A DNA stretch of 64,000 nt from Anthopleura xanthogrammica (lineage: Eukaryota; Cnidaria; Anthozoa; Actiniaria; Actiniidae), in assembly GCA_964019055.1 (NCBI GenBank), contig OZ025219.1, positions 9,738,388 to 9,802,387 on the forward strand. Reading direction: 5' to 3'. The notes beneath the pieces are model-generated. The model searched no databases, had not been told where the DNA came from, and was given only the letters and a program-made list of their open reading frames with translations. Shown one piece after another: positions 11,801 through 22,650 of this stretch. How positions within the stretch are numbered: the stretch's first letter is position 1; each line of letters starts with the position of its first letter. A program made the position numbers and the translations under genes.

Positions 11801-14800
11801 GATCATGACTATCTCACACTTGTTGATGGCATTTATTGAATGATTAAACAATAACACAAGGTTTGAGAGCTACCGGTAATTGATTTGTTAGCACCATGAA
11901 GTCTTTGATTGTTCTATTGTCCAATAAGGAAATGGCTCCTGGCAAGTAGAGTCAGTTTCCTGAGCACTTGACTGTATTTTGGGAAAGGTCCATTGCAAGA
12001 CGACCACCCTCACACAATGAGGATTGAATTAATTAATTAACTAACCAAAATTAAATTTTAAATTGACTCACTTGAAAAACTCCTCTGGTGGTGATTTGAA
12101 GTGTGGAGTGCAGTTAGCCGCCAATCCCAGAGCAGTACAGTTGGTCGAAAAATTACCATATCTGTGCTCAGTTCTACAGAAAAAAATGTCAAAAATTATA
12201 TCCATCGTACAAATCCATAGGAACTACATCTGAATCAGTATAACTATAGAGAAAATAACTTAGTCGCAAGTGATTTTCGGTTATAAAATTCAGACAATAA
12301 ACAATATTGAATTCCTCAAACATTTCAACTTTTCTTGTCAAAACAATTCAAGATATGAAAAATTGAGGTCAGGAATGAAATTTGCCCCTTTCCTGTGTTG
12401 CTGTCATTATTCCATATTCCAAACAGTTGTAAATATCAATAGTAGTACCGTTAATAATAATATTAGAACCCTTCTCTGAAGGTATACTAACCTGCACAGA
12501 TCTGTATTCCAAGGGTTACCACATGTTTTCCAAGGCACATCGGCACGGAAAGAATTGTACAAGAACAACAAACACCATGCGATGATGACATTGTAGTAAA
12601 TGCTCACAAGAAATGAAATCATAACCATTGCATAACCAATACCTAAGATAAAAGTAATTATAATAAAGAGCTGTTTTTGTATAGCCATAACCTATTTTAC
12701 CATAAATATACTTAAAGTATTGTGTCTGGAATATAGTATGACTACTATAACCGGGGCCACTTAGACAGCGAAAACCTGAGAACCAATCAAAATCTAGAAT
12801 GAAAACAATGCATTCCCACTTTGGGTAGTCGAGTGAATCAGAAACTTGGACAGCACAAGTTCTTGCTTGCATGATCCTATTTTTATAGGCTTCAGATTAA
12901 TTTTGTTGCATCAGATGGACTCAATATTGTAATGCTATTATTTCTTGATGGTCTCTAACTGGCTTGTCACTAGGCAAAGTTGGAATGCATTGTTTTCATT
13001 CTACATTTTGATTGGTTCTCACTGTCTGAGTAGCCTTGGTTATAGTAGTCGCACTGTAAAAATATACTGGTACCAACCTCTTGACATGGGACAGATGGCA
13101 GTCCATACTCCAATTGGTCCAAGACTGAGATACTGACCAATGGCAAGCTCCATGTAGAACAATGGAATACCATTGACAGCCAACATCACGAAGTACGGAA
13201 TGAGGAAAGTTGCTATGGTAACAGAAATTTATAAAAATAATGAATTAATTGTTAAATCATTATTCAATCATCCTTTCTTTTGTATCTAACTTTTATCCTC
13301 CCCTAACTTTAAACTTTTGGACCCCTTAGCTTCGTAGTAACAATAACATGGTATTCCCTCCCTGCTAAATGATGGCGTCCCTAGTGATAACACGTACACT
13401 GAGATATCTATAGTAACAAGTATTGTAACATCTCTTATTGTTGATCTCGACCTTTGCCTTAATGTTGCACAAGTAACCCACATGTCACACGACATAACTA
13501 CAACCATCACGTACGATATTTCATGGTATGAAGTGACTATCTTTTTTATTACTAATTTATAACTATATTCTATGCTACAAATACGCAGGGTGTAAGATAT
13601 TGATACAACTGTTTAAACAATATGACCTTCAATATGCAAATCAATGAATATACACACAGTCAATAATAAAATCTTAAAATTTTGCAATAGACTTCAAATA
13701 TACACAAGCTTATACATGAGCCCTGAGCTTTGGTTGTACTTTTTGAGGTCTTGAATTACGTGTTTGCTCTTACTATTTTGGATTCTAACCGCCCTTCTAG
13801 AAACCAAACAAATAACCTTTGTCAGTGGTTGTCCAAATATGTGACCACAAATATTATACCGTTCTTCCAGTCATGCCAAGATGACCGCAACCAGCATTCT
13901 TGAAATATATACCGCACGTTCTCCAGATGAACTCTAATAACTCCTCTCGTACGTTTGCTACAGCAACAGAGTTCAAATTAAAATGGAAGCTATGGACTTT
14001 TCGGAGCATGGAAGGAATTCACGTCCACTTTAATCACAATTAAAAATAATAAATTTGGCGCGAAAATGTTATTTCGTTACCTTAAGTAAATAGAATTCGG
14101 TCTTCATATAAACACTGCATTTAGAAGATTCAAAATCAAAATATATTCTTGGTTTAGCTTAAGAAACATAATTAAAAGCATTAAAACAAAAGTTTTCTTC
14201 TATTACTCTAAATTTTATCCAAAAAAGCCGGGTGAAGTGGCCATGGATGGAACCCCCACAAAGCTCGTCTGGGGATCTGTTTTACATGTGGATTCGATTA
14301 CTTTTCAACAGTTGACAGCCACCCTTTATATACCTAAACTTCCTGTAGTTTGCTTGTACAGGCATATTTGGTTCCATAAAGACCTTTTAGTTCGTCTTAG
14401 ATTTAACTTTAAAAGATGTGAAATCATAGATGCCTGTGGTTCGATAGCCCGAAGGCTAATTCTTTTAGGAGAAGAATTGTGAAGGATTTCAATGCGATTT
14501 GATCCGAGAGAATAATATTACAGTACTTTTCTAACCTGTTAAAACGAAGAAATTATTGCTTCACACTTTTAGAAAATTATCTAACAATAAGGGTATTTTT
14601 TTGCTTAAACCTCAAAGTTTTTTTGTTTTTCAATTTCCCGACCACATTTGTTAAGCTTAGGCACTCAATAATAAAAGAGCGCTCAACACTTTGGTAAATC
14701 TTAAGCATTTTTCGATCAATTTCAAAAACCTAAAACAAGTTAAATTCCAAGGACCAATCTCTTTTTTTTCGCTCCAACCTTGTATTCTTTAGTTATTCGG

Positions 14801-15418
14801 ATTCTTTCGTACAAAAGGTCATAGAAATAGACTCGGTTGAAGCGGCGAGGGCGCAATCCTGTAATATTTACATAAGCTTAATTTTCTACATGTGGTCCGA
14901 TTTTACATCTAAAACAAGTGTCCACGGACTCCTACCCAGACTTAAGCTTATTTTTAAGAAAAAAAATAACGGTCTAGGACGGTAGGATAGACTCGAAAGA
15001 ACAAGAATTTCTGGTTTGAAGAGAATGAGACGCCCTATAAGGTTCCAGTCGGTCAATCCCTGTCCGGCCGGAAATTCTCTGTATTTGGCGGCTAACTAAA
15101 AGTAAAAAAAGGCAAAAAAAAAAAAAAAAAACCCGTCAGCATACCTCCTCCATTTGAGTAACACAGATATGGAAATCGCCAGATATTTCCCAACCCAACT
15201 GCATATCCAATGCAGGAAAGCAGGAAGTCTGACTTAGTTCCCCATTGACCACGATCGTCAACTGGAGCTGCCGAGTCGCTTTGTGTTTGACCGGCTTCAA
15301 CGTCTTTACACGTTTCAGTTTTGGCCGACATCTCAACTTCATCGAAAAGAGGAGTCGTACTAGGAGTTACTTTGACTAAAAGTACTGGTTGTACTTCTTT
15401 TCCAGTTTTCGCTTCCAT
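2827..15418 (-). CDS. SLC6 Na+/Cl- neurotransmitter/amino-acid symporter, gene A (frameshifted exon 9)
   Basis: Spliced gene rebuilt from GT-AG junctions. Coding exons: 15418-15145, 13212-13078, 12642-12492, 12173-12072, 11640-11508, 11150-11016, 10810-10707, 9947-9823, 9556-9443, 5281-5150, 4698-4599, 4299-4199, 3498-3328, 2916-2827. TM1 reads [20 protein letters not shown], the SLC6 signature, with Gly where monoamine transporters have Asp, so an amino-acid-like substrate is more likely. TM6 has [14 protein letters not shown] and TM7 CSTSFFAG, carrying the family's Gln and Ser chloride-site residues. Extracellular loop 2 has a Cys pair in exon 3 and N-glycosylation sites. All parts are present for about 621 aa, but one extra base at 9539-9543 puts a stop at codon 397, before TM8. 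The exon 2 donor is weak (GTTGGT). Exact substrate unknown. Confidence 0.9.
2995..3295. mobile_element. MITE with CAGGGATCCCAC-type termini
   Basis: Lies in intron 13 of SLC6 gene A. The left end CAGGATTCCCACTC and right end GTGGGATCCCTG are imperfect inverted repeats. The interior has several TTCCCTGAC motifs. It has no coding capacity, and hAT-like is the likely affiliation. No clean target duplication was recognised. Confidence 0.6.
3930..4095 (-). mobile_element. tRNA-derived SINE-like fragment
   Basis: Lies in intron 12 of gene A. On the minus strand it has a tRNA-like head: a box-B-like segment seen on the plus strand as GGGAATCAAACACATGA, and a downstream tail with GGTTTTTCCTCC. The same tail recurs in other SINE copies here, for example 61085-61320. 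It is diverged and partial. Confidence 0.45.
4340..4530. repeat. Degenerate (ACTG/GACC)n microsatellite
   Basis: A quasi-tandem run of GACTGACTGA and GACCGACCGACC tetramers. It makes up most of intron 11 of gene A (4300-4598), close to exon 12. Confidence 0.85.
4890..4995 (-). repeat. 57-bp minisatellite family, inverted copies in gene A
   Basis: About two units of the family whose consensus contains CCCTGACTTAGATCAGCCCA and GAGGTTGTTTCAGGG, here in reverse orientation. They sit in intron 10 of gene A. Larger arrays are in gene B (25490-26400 and 33775-34278) and gene C (48095-48342). Confidence 0.85.
5000..5130 (-). mobile_element. SINE-like fragment next to exon 10 of gene A
   Basis: Contains GGGAATCAAACCGAGACTCC, which on the minus strand resembles a tRNA box B, and a GGGAGGAAAACC tail like that of the other SINE fragments in this window. 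It abuts the splice donor of exon 10 (5150). It may belong to the same family as 3930-4095. Confidence 0.4.
5457..5664. mobile_element. 208-bp MITE with TA target duplication
   Basis: The termini CTACCGAAATTAC and GTAATTTCGGTAG are inverted, and a TA lies directly outside each end (5455-5456 and 5665-5666). The longer arms match imperfectly through AAGAAAAGATTGATC. It lies in intron 9 of gene A. The TA duplication suggests Tc1/mariner-type mobilisation. Confidence 0.8.
6574..6820. mobile_element. 247-bp MITE, CATTACTGTGC termini
   Basis: Left end CATTACTGTGCGGATAC and right end GTGTCTGCACAGTAATG are inverted. A second inner pair is CCGGGACCACTT and AAGTGGTCCCGG. The interior has several CCAATCAGA/TCTGATTGG motifs. 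Lies in intron 9 of gene A. Confidence 0.8.
7014..7198. mobile_element. MITE/hairpin with arms of about 60 bp
   Basis: The left arm CCAATAGTTCC ... CACCATCTTGAAAGG pairs with the right arm CCTTTCAAGATGG ... GGACTATTGG. Both arms also share a CCTTTG/CAAAGG block near the loop. Lies in intron 9 of gene A. Confidence 0.7.
7260..9442. other. Remainder of intron 9, gene A
   Basis: No exon is supported. Contents are C-rich and AT-rich tracts and an hAT-like MITE at 8552-8710 with inverted ends CAGGGCTCGAAATAG and ATTTTGAGCCCTG. That MITE sits beside an AGGGCTTAAAATAACAGC sequence and so may be nested in an older relative. The 77-codon open frame near 7525-7758 has no recognisable feature. Confidence 0.55.
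9539..9543 (-). other. Extra base in exon 9 of SLC6 gene A (frameshift)
   Basis: Exon 9 of gene A is 114 bp, whereas the same exon is 113 bp in B (28950-29062) and C (48391-48503). The surplus base lies in a five-A run on the plus strand. Read from exon 8, the frame gives GPGLTFCCIS then a stop. Read backwards from the conserved downstream frame, a TAA precedes the EL4/TM8 codons. No alternative AG acceptor restores the frame. Either the gene is broken or the assembly has a homopolymer error. Confidence 0.85.
10007..10440. repeat. 54-60-bp minisatellite, about 8 units
   Basis: Units start ACAAACTGTGCTAACATAGA near 10007, 10067, 10121, 10175, 10229, 10283, 10341 and 10395. Most steps are 54 bp, with short insertions in some units. 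The array lies in intron 7 of gene A and reaches within 60 bp of the exon 8 acceptor. The minus-strand open frame with repeated [18 protein letters not shown] is a product of the array. Confidence 0.95.
10845..10930 (+). mobile_element. tRNA-derived SINE head
   Basis: A box-A-like TAGCTGTGAGAGCGCG is followed about 35 bp later by a near-perfect box B, GGTTCAAGTCC. It cannot fold as a complete tRNA gene with a matched acceptor stem, so it is a tRNA-derived SINE. Lies in intron 6 of gene A, just upstream of exon 7. Confidence 0.6.
12733..13054. mobile_element. MITE filling most of intron 2 of gene A
   Basis: The left arm, with GAGAACCAATCAAAATCTAG and GAATGAAAACAATGCATTCC, pairs with the right arm, GGAATGCATTGTTTTCATTC and TTTTGATTGGTTCTC. 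The arms end TAGTATGACTACTATAACC and GGTTATAGTAGTCGCACT. The intron is 435 bp, so the element occupies about three quarters of it and stops 24 bp from the exon 2 donor. Confidence 0.8.
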
Positions 15419-17556
15419 CTTGCTTAAAATTCCGATATATCTCTTATTTTAGAAAACCAAATCTTCAGCTTGACGAAACCTTCTAATCTGACCCTTTGGA
15501 CGTCAGACCGCTCGTTTTATCCAACTGTCAGACCTTGTCAAACATGTCAAACTGGTTCATCAATAAAAATAGAAGCGTGTCTCTGATTGGTTGGTAAAGG
15601 ATGGTAAATGATATACCGCCTCCGAGTTACCACCCACTCTAAGTACACTTAACTTTTAGCCAATCAAATTGGTTATAGTATGGGTCATGAAGACTGACGT
15701 ATTCAGTAAAACTACTGCATGCATAGATACGTCGCTACACCGCAGGTTCGCCAATATGGCCCGATATGAGTTACCAAAATGCAGTTAATTGTTTCCTTAT
15801 GATAGTGTTAACATTTTGTTGTCTAATTTTATAAAAGATGATTTTAAAATCATAATAAATGTTGCACTTTTCCTGCTTGTTTATCTTTGATCATGCCTGT
15901 TTTCTTATCGGATGAGACGTGACCGAGAGACATTTGGAAATCCATCACAACGTGCGTCAAAAGAAGCGAGCTTTCGTTTGGAAATTTCTTCTAAATCAAA
16001 ACATATCAGTTGTAGGTTATACTTACAAGATTTTATACACAAAGAAGATCGGTGCTGCTATAATATTAGTTTTCGTATAAAAAAAGGAATGGAACATTTT
16101 TTAGTGTGTGTGTGTGTGAGCGTGTGCGTGTGTGTGTTGTGGGGTGGGGATGCCCTCACCCCCACCCCCTCCCCCAAGGAAATTAGGGAATTGAGGCTCT
16201 TGGAAATGTAATTTCAAGTGTCGCGGCAATATTGCAACATGTATATTATTGCATTAAACTCATGTCAAAGCTTTAGGCAACTTGTAACAGAAAATTTGGC
16301 TAAAAACGTGGAGGCTTCGCGGTACCTGATCAAACAACATAAACCATTCATTCCATTCTCTTGGGAATGATTGAAAACCAGCAATTCGGAATTTTAAGTG
16401 AATGTGAAAGCCAGACCGACCACTATTATGAAAACGTTTTTTGAAGACGAACTTGTTCAGTACGTGGTTGACTGATGAAGTGGGGTCAAACTAGTTATAT
16501 AAATATACATGAAAATACGTGATGCATCGCGCAAACGATGTCGAGTTTTGGGAGTATTGCTTAAAATAATCTATAAATTGTGACAGCGACCTTGTAGACG
16601 ATTTTCAACGTGCTTCCGTACATCCGTTTTTCTCTCTCTCTCTCTCCCCTTTCCTTCCCTATGCTGTATCTACCCATCTCGATCTCCATATTAGCCTTCC
16701 CGAGGTTGGGAAGGGACTGGGAACTAGTGTAGAAATTTTAATCTAATTGAGAAACAAACCACATCACAAAAAAGACTACACTAAAATTATTTTAAAAGTT
16801 TACCAAGTTTTAGAAGGTTTGGGCGAATATCGTACAAATAAGAGTAAATGTAGAGAATGTATAGTTATGGGGACGTTGTCGTAGCACAAACCCCCATCAA
16901 GAGACCCACAGCAAGCCCAATCTACACAGTACTGTATCTGTCAAAAATAGCGACGAGGAGAAGGGGGATATGAGGTAAGAAAAACCGGGAAATACGGCGT
17001 TTTCCCTAAAAATAACATCTGCACTTTACATATAGCAGGTCTTACGAGTGTTTTCTGTGATTTTATTGCAAAAAATATATATTTTGGTAACTACGAATTG
17101 ACCTGTACACTATTGACAGATACAGTACTGTTGTTGTGAAAACAGTTATGTAAATTTAGGCCATTCTAAAGGTCACGTGATGACGTTCATATGGGAATAA
17201 GTCATGGCGGAGAGTATAGAGAAAACGGGAGGTCGAAGAGTGGATTTGTAGTCAATACGGAAAGCGTAAGCTTATTCTAAGTCAGTGTTAAATCTCTTAC
17301 GGAGCCTTAAGTAAATTACCCAACCCAGGTTACCTATAAACAGGTAAAATAAATTTTAAATTCAAAATTTCCGGTAATATCTTCCGTTTAGTTCGTTGAC
17401 ATTCCTGCCGTAAAGTTTCCCCTGGCACTAAGGTTACCCTACTTATATTTTTTCCTTGTAAAGCCGACCTATCTTTTGTCCCTGCTTGGCGGGTAACCCA
17501 AGTACTAGGGTTACCCTCCTTTCTCGTTAACAGTACCTCAGTTTGTAATTCCATGT
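15419..17556. other. Upstream region of gene A and 3' flank of LicD copy 1
   Basis: No gene is supported. It holds a GT microsatellite (16103-16139), C-rich tracts and CCAATCA-type motifs near 15590-15670. The promoter of gene A should be in the first few hundred bases, but no TATA box is clear enough to call. Confidence 0.5.
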
Positions 17557-19281
17557 CTATGTTTGACAGAAAAATTCCCTGAAAGTACCTGTTTTCCCAT
17601 ATTTTTCAAGCTTTCTAAAATCAGGCAAGCAGGCATTGTGGCCCTCCTTCTTGCAGTGCATTAGCTCCTTAGACCATAGTCTATTCTGGAAATAGCTGAG
17701 CTTGTAAAACTTTCTGAGCAAACCAAATACGTCCATGTACGGGATCCATCTTCCATTTGTTTTGATCTTCATTACACTCCCTATCTCCTCACTATGAACG
17801 AAAATAGTCACGATACCACCAGCTTTCCAAGCAATTTTTGGTGGAAAACAGAAAAACTTGATTGGGTCTTGGTGAGAATAAAAAGAAGAGTAGTTTTTCT
17901 CCTTAGCAAATTTAGCCAGTATCTCAGAAAGGGCATCTCTGCTTTTATGAAACACAGACATATCGATGTCTCCTGAATCCCAGGGCAGTACAGCACGCAT
18001 TTTAACTGCACCAATAGCAACCCCACCATTAATACTGTATGGGATTCCTTTGGACTCTAAAAAGTCCGCCACTATGAATAAACAAGACTGTAAATTGTTT
18101 ATCATGAAGGGGTAAGCAAATGTTCCTTGATACGCCCAATGACCTCCGTCCAACATCACTTTGTGGGCTATGGATTCATCACAAATATCTTCACCAAGTA
18201 TAGGACTCTCACGACTGCACAGGTCCAGAGTTTCAGAATCGGAATTCTTAAAACGAAACACCTTGTGTTTGTGGACAAAAGGAAGGTGTTTTAGAAAATA
18301 ATCACGCTTGTTGGTAGTCGTATTAGAGTTACACTTGCTGTCTTGGCAGACTTTATATATGGCTTCAGGACGAACGCCACTCAAGGCACCTGCTGTCTTC
18401 ACTCGAATAAAGAAATCGGTAGTTGATAACGCTGTCATCTTGTCATCAAATGCGTGTGTTTTGTTAACGAATAGACGTCCAATACTGGCCGTTCTCCCCA
18501 TAAATGAAGGAGCGATGTTCTCACAGATCATCAGTTCATCGATGGACCGTTGATATTCATATCTCTGAGATAAGGTCCAGTTACACAACATCAAACGATA
18601 ACATGGGATTTCAAGATGATCACCAGTCAAAATCGACCCACTCACAAAGTCTAATTCAGGAATGTTTTCCATTGCATGTAGCAGCCATCCAGAGCTGTGG
18701 TCAGATGTCTGAGGAAACAATTCATGTTGGCAATCTAAAAACAAGAAATACTTTGTACGAACCCTTTGAATGAGCGAGTTGAAGGTCGATCCAACAGTGG
18801 AGCTTTTGATTGAGAGTAGTATTTCAACCTTTGGGAACAATTGCAGAAGCGCTCGTTGTCTAGCTTCCAAGCATGACGAGGGTACGGTGTTGCTTTCTCT
18901 GTATAGTATTATAGTTACAAACTTAGCAAACAGCTCAATGTTATTAGCCAAGCCATGTTTCTCTGGTCGTGGAAGGGACACTGTTCCTTGTTTGGCATAT
19001 TTTTGGTTTATGATTTCGTCTGTCTTTGTTGTGTTCATCGATTCTTTACTTTCTACTTCCATATCAAATCGTGCTTGAAGACGCTTTAGCTTCCGTTGTA
19101 AGTCCTGAGTCTCCTGAATTTTGTCCTGACAATCACACTGAGAAACAGGCAACAATGAGGAACTTTTCTTGACAGTAAAGCTCCTTAAATTCAGTATATT
19201 CAAGAGAATATACACTACACATAACTGAGAAAGAATGAATGCCAGTGCTATCATCACTTTTCTAGAGCACCGAGGAGCCAT
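17557..19281 (-). CDS. LicD/fukutin-type phosphotransferase, copy 1
   Basis: Intronless, 574 aa. An N-terminal hydrophobic segment (about residues 9-32) followed by a coiled-coil stalk (about 55-78) suggests a type II Golgi membrane protein. The C-terminal third carries the LicD/FKTN/FKRP catalytic signature GGVAIGAVKMRAVLPWD then SGDID, with Asp435, Asp438 and Asp440 as likely metal-binding residues. The middle region (about 115-340) resembles the stem part of FKRP-like proteins in position only. Family members move phosphocholine or ribitol phosphate onto glycans; the substrate here is unknown. The start is the first Met, MAPRCSRKVM, conserved in all three copies. It lies between SLC6 genes A and B, on the same strand as both. 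Several shorter open frames on either strand within it are shadows. Confidence 0.9.
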   Translation of the reverse strand: MAPRCSRKVMIALAFILSQLCVVYILLNILNLRSFTVKKSSSLLPVSQCDCQDKIQETQDLQRKLKRLQARFDMEVESKESMNTTKTDEIINQKYAKQGTVSLPRPEKHGLANNIELFAKFVTIILYRESNTVPSSCLEARQRALLQLFPKVEILLSIKSSTVGSTFNSLIQRVRTKYFLFLDCQHELFPQTSDHSSGWLLHAMENIPELDFVSGSILTGDHLEIPCYRLMLCNWTLSQRYEYQRSIDELMICENIAPSFMGRTASIGRLFVNKTHAFDDKMTALSTTDFFIRVKTAGALSGVRPEAIYKVCQDSKCNSNTTTNKRDYFLKHLPFVHKHKVFRFKNSDSETLDLCSRESPILGEDICDESIAHKVMLDGGHWAYQGTFAYPFMINNLQSCLFIVADFLESKGIPYSINGGVAIGAVKMRAVLPWDSGDIDMSVFHKSRDALSEILAKFAKEKNYSSFYSHQDPIKFFCFPPKIAWKAGGIVTIFVHSEEIGSVMKIKTNGRWIPYMDVFGLLRKFYKLSYFQNRLWSKELMHCKKEGHNACLPDFRKLEKYGKTGTFREFFCQT

Positions 19282-21521
19282 TTCTACTCAGGTTGAACCA
19301 ATAAAGTTTCTTGACGGTCATTGACTTCCCTGCATATAAGAAACCAACATTTCAAATGTTTCCATTGGACACCGAAAGATTTTGCAGAAAATGCAGTTGT
19401 AAAAAAAGGGGTTCGGCTGTTCAATTTCCATGCCTACGTTATTATTGATCTGAAAACAGTTTTCCGCAGTACGTTTTTGAGAATATATCAAAAACGAAAC
19501 AAAGATTATTATTTAAGATTAAAATATTTAATGGTAATTTGATAAGTTAATCAAATTTACCTTCCCGGCGCAGAATAGGTTTATTTTTGATTAACTGAAT
19601 GGTGTTAATGGGTAACGGAGCGGCGGTACAGCGGTAAGACTTCGTAGCGTACAGGGATTCATTAAGACCGTTGCTAAGCCATTGCTAGGCAATAGAGACA
19701 TTAAACAATGAAGGAAGTTTTAAACCGGATATATTCGACTAATAAGGAAGTCATAGGCTGCGGAAGCCGAATGACGTGTTACGATGTTTACGATGATGTA
19801 TTTCAAAGCGATCATCACCCACTCACCAGAGTTAAAGAAAAATACAACGAGTATTTGATGAAAATGGCTTAATACCACGAGTGCGTCAAACGAGTAGTAT
19901 TACGGCTAATTTACGTCATTTATGACCAGTAAATTCGGGAATTCAAATGTAGCTTTCAAGACTTCATATTTACATTTCAAATTTCCAATCAAAGGTTCCG
20001 ATATTCCAAAAAAAAATTCAGTTAAAAATTAGCTTTTGGACCCCACTATATCATGAATGGTTGTGAAATATTTTCCAAAGGAGTTCACTTTCCAACCACA
20101 TCGCTAAGTATCAGCTTGAAGATCTTTATTTCTAAGTCGAAAATAATTTGAGTTGCCGGATCGTAGCAAGGAGGCACGGCAGAATCCTTCTCGTATGCTG
20201 GTTATTTTGGTTTGTCGTTACGTACGTCCGCCATTTTGAATTTCGTTGATAAACTGCTGACCACAAATATCGCGAGCCCCGAATCCGGAATCCGTCAGTA
20301 ATTTTTAAAAAAAGCAATCGGCATATAACGACACGCTCCGAAAGCTTGGTTCAAAAAGAGTCGCGAGTCGATCATGATTGGACGAAACTCGTAACCATAG
20401 CAATTGTCTTTCCAATGGAGTTTTGGTTTGTCTATTTCTCAAATATGATTGGATAAATGTTGACAGAATTAATCACATAATAATATTGAGCATGAGGTAG
20501 GTCTACAGGTCTATTTGTCTTTGCTCGGTCGCAATTACATCATTCCTTCGAGGTTCGTTGTAATTGATAGAGAATTACTTATTAAAAACTATACGGAGAC
20601 AAACTACAAAACAATAGACAAACAAGCCTTTGAAGCTGACCACGAGAACTTGAAGTCAGACGAGCAGGATAAAGTAATGAAGCTTAGATATTTCGTCATC
20701 AATTAGCTGTCGTCTCGCCGTGCACTAAAGGTCAAGATGAGGAGTAACTTAACACGCGTAATGCAACGTTATTTGTTAGCGGAAACATCATAACTTTGAA
20801 CTCTCTGAGAAAGATGCGTCTTTCTTATACTACTAATTTATTTTCCAAAATACAAATCTTTTTTGTAAGCTATTGAATAGTTAGTTTAATTACGTAAGCT
20901 AGCAAAACAACAATAAATGGATATCTGGTGGATATACTGCCACAACATCCACACTGGTTACCAAAGGCACATAAAAAATAATGTAATAAAAGGGGTAAAA
21001 AAGTTGCAGAAAATTTCTTTTCTTTGGTACAACCATATGACTACTTTGTGAGTGGGTGAAAATGCTCTATAACCAAAATTTCATTTTGATATAAAAAAGC
21101 TTATTTGGCAGTGAGCAGTGAAATAAGACATGCTAGTCTTAGTAGCTTAAGGTAGTCTAGGTAAACAAGTAACTTAATACTCGTTAGAACGCGTTAGTAA
21201 CGCAATCAAACCTGTTGTCGTACTAGTAAAGTAGGATAAAAGGTTGTTCAGTCCACAGGAAAGGAAAACTCCTGCGCGAAATAAGTAAGCGGGTTTAGCT
21301 TGGAGATTTTGCGAGTCTTGGAATGTTCATCATCGAGCTCTAGAATACTTGCAAAGGCAACCCAGTGAACGCTCCAAGAGCGTCTAGTTACCAGTGAAAA
21401 CAAGAGAGAAATTTTAAAATATTTTCTGTTAAAAATTACAATAAACTTGACATGTAATATGATCACAGTTTCGAAAAACTTAACTAATCTTTGTGATTAG
21501 AAAAACCGTCAGGATTGTTAG
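19282..21521. other. Intergenic sequence between LicD copies 1 and 2
   Basis: No gene, RNA or clear transposon recognised. The sequence is AT-rich with short open frames lacking domain features. The promoter of LicD copy 1 should lie at its left end. Similarity to the flank of copy 2 stops within about 15 bp upstream of the ATG. Confidence 0.5.
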
Positions 21522-22560
21522 TTAAGGTGGCTTCCTATAGTATTTTTCAGACCATACCTTTCATTTTCATTTGGCTTATTCATAGTCTTAACTTATACCT
21601 ATATACTTGATTTTTGGACCAGTTATAGAGCTAAGATGAAATTTTAAAATGATGTTAATTTAAGCTTGATTGACGTTACCTTGGCAACGATAAACAAATA
21701 TTGTTGAAATTGGTTTTTATCGAATAACTCTAAAACTCGATGAGACCTAGACAAGCGGCAAACGACATCATCAACTTCAAGCTATTGCAAAACGATTCCA
21801 ACTATTTTAAAGAAAATCAATCTGTTAAATTTCAAGTAATTCGCTGAAATATTCACTGAAAAGCCGTGATTTTTTGCACATTGAAAGTTACGGCGGACCG
21901 AGAGATACTCAGAAAAACCGAATTACTATTAAAATACTCCAAAACAAACCCTAAATTTTACCTGGCTAACATGTTCAAATTGCTGCCAGAATAACTTTCA
22001 AACGAATGCATATTTTTGCTCGATATGGTAGGAGTGTATTTATCAAAATATTCACGCAAGGAAAAAAATATATCTCTGGTTTGAAAGAGAATTAACTTTT
22101 AGTATTAAGCCAGTAGGTAGTGTATTAGGAAGGGTTTGTTTTGGAGTATTTTAATAGTAATTCGGTTTTTCTGAGTATCTCTCGGTCCGCCGTAACTTTC
22201 AATGTGCAAAAAATCACGGCTTTAGGATATTTCGGCGAATTACTTGAAATCTAACAGATTGATTTTCTTTAAAATAGTTGGAATCGTTTTGCAATAGCTT
22301 GAAGTTGATGGTGTCGTTTACTGCTTGTCTAGGTCTCATCGAGTTTTAGAGTTATTCGATAAAAACCAATTTCAACAATATTTGTTTATCGTTGCCAAGG
22401 AAACGTCAATCGTAAACGTAAAATTAACATCATTTTAAAATTTCATCTTAGCTCTATAACTGGTCCAAAAATCAAGTATATAGGTATAAGTTAAGACTAT
22501 GAATAAGCCAAATGAAAATGAAAGGTATGGACTGAAAAATACTATAGGAAGCCACCTTAA
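21522..22560. mobile_element. Long foldback element with TTAA ends
   Basis: The left arm (21522-21952) and right arm (22131-22560) are near-perfect inverted repeats of about 430 bp around a 178-bp loop. The outer ends read TTAAGGTGGCTTCC and GGAAGCCACCTTAA. TTAA is the piggyBac-type target site, so a non-autonomous element of that kind fits. The right arm lacks a few bases beside the TTTTTTGCACATTG block. There is no coding capacity. Confidence 0.9.
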
Positions 22561-22650
22561 GTCAACATTGTTACACAAATGATCAGAAAATAAATTTACC
22601 TCTCTTGGTAGCAGTAGATTTCAATCAATGTCCGTAAAATTGACCCACGT

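Noticed and set aside
18308..19078. Several 60-100-codon ORFs on the strand opposite the LicD genes, repeated in all copies
   Set aside because: Shadows of the real LicD reading frame. They are conserved only because the nucleotide sequence is.
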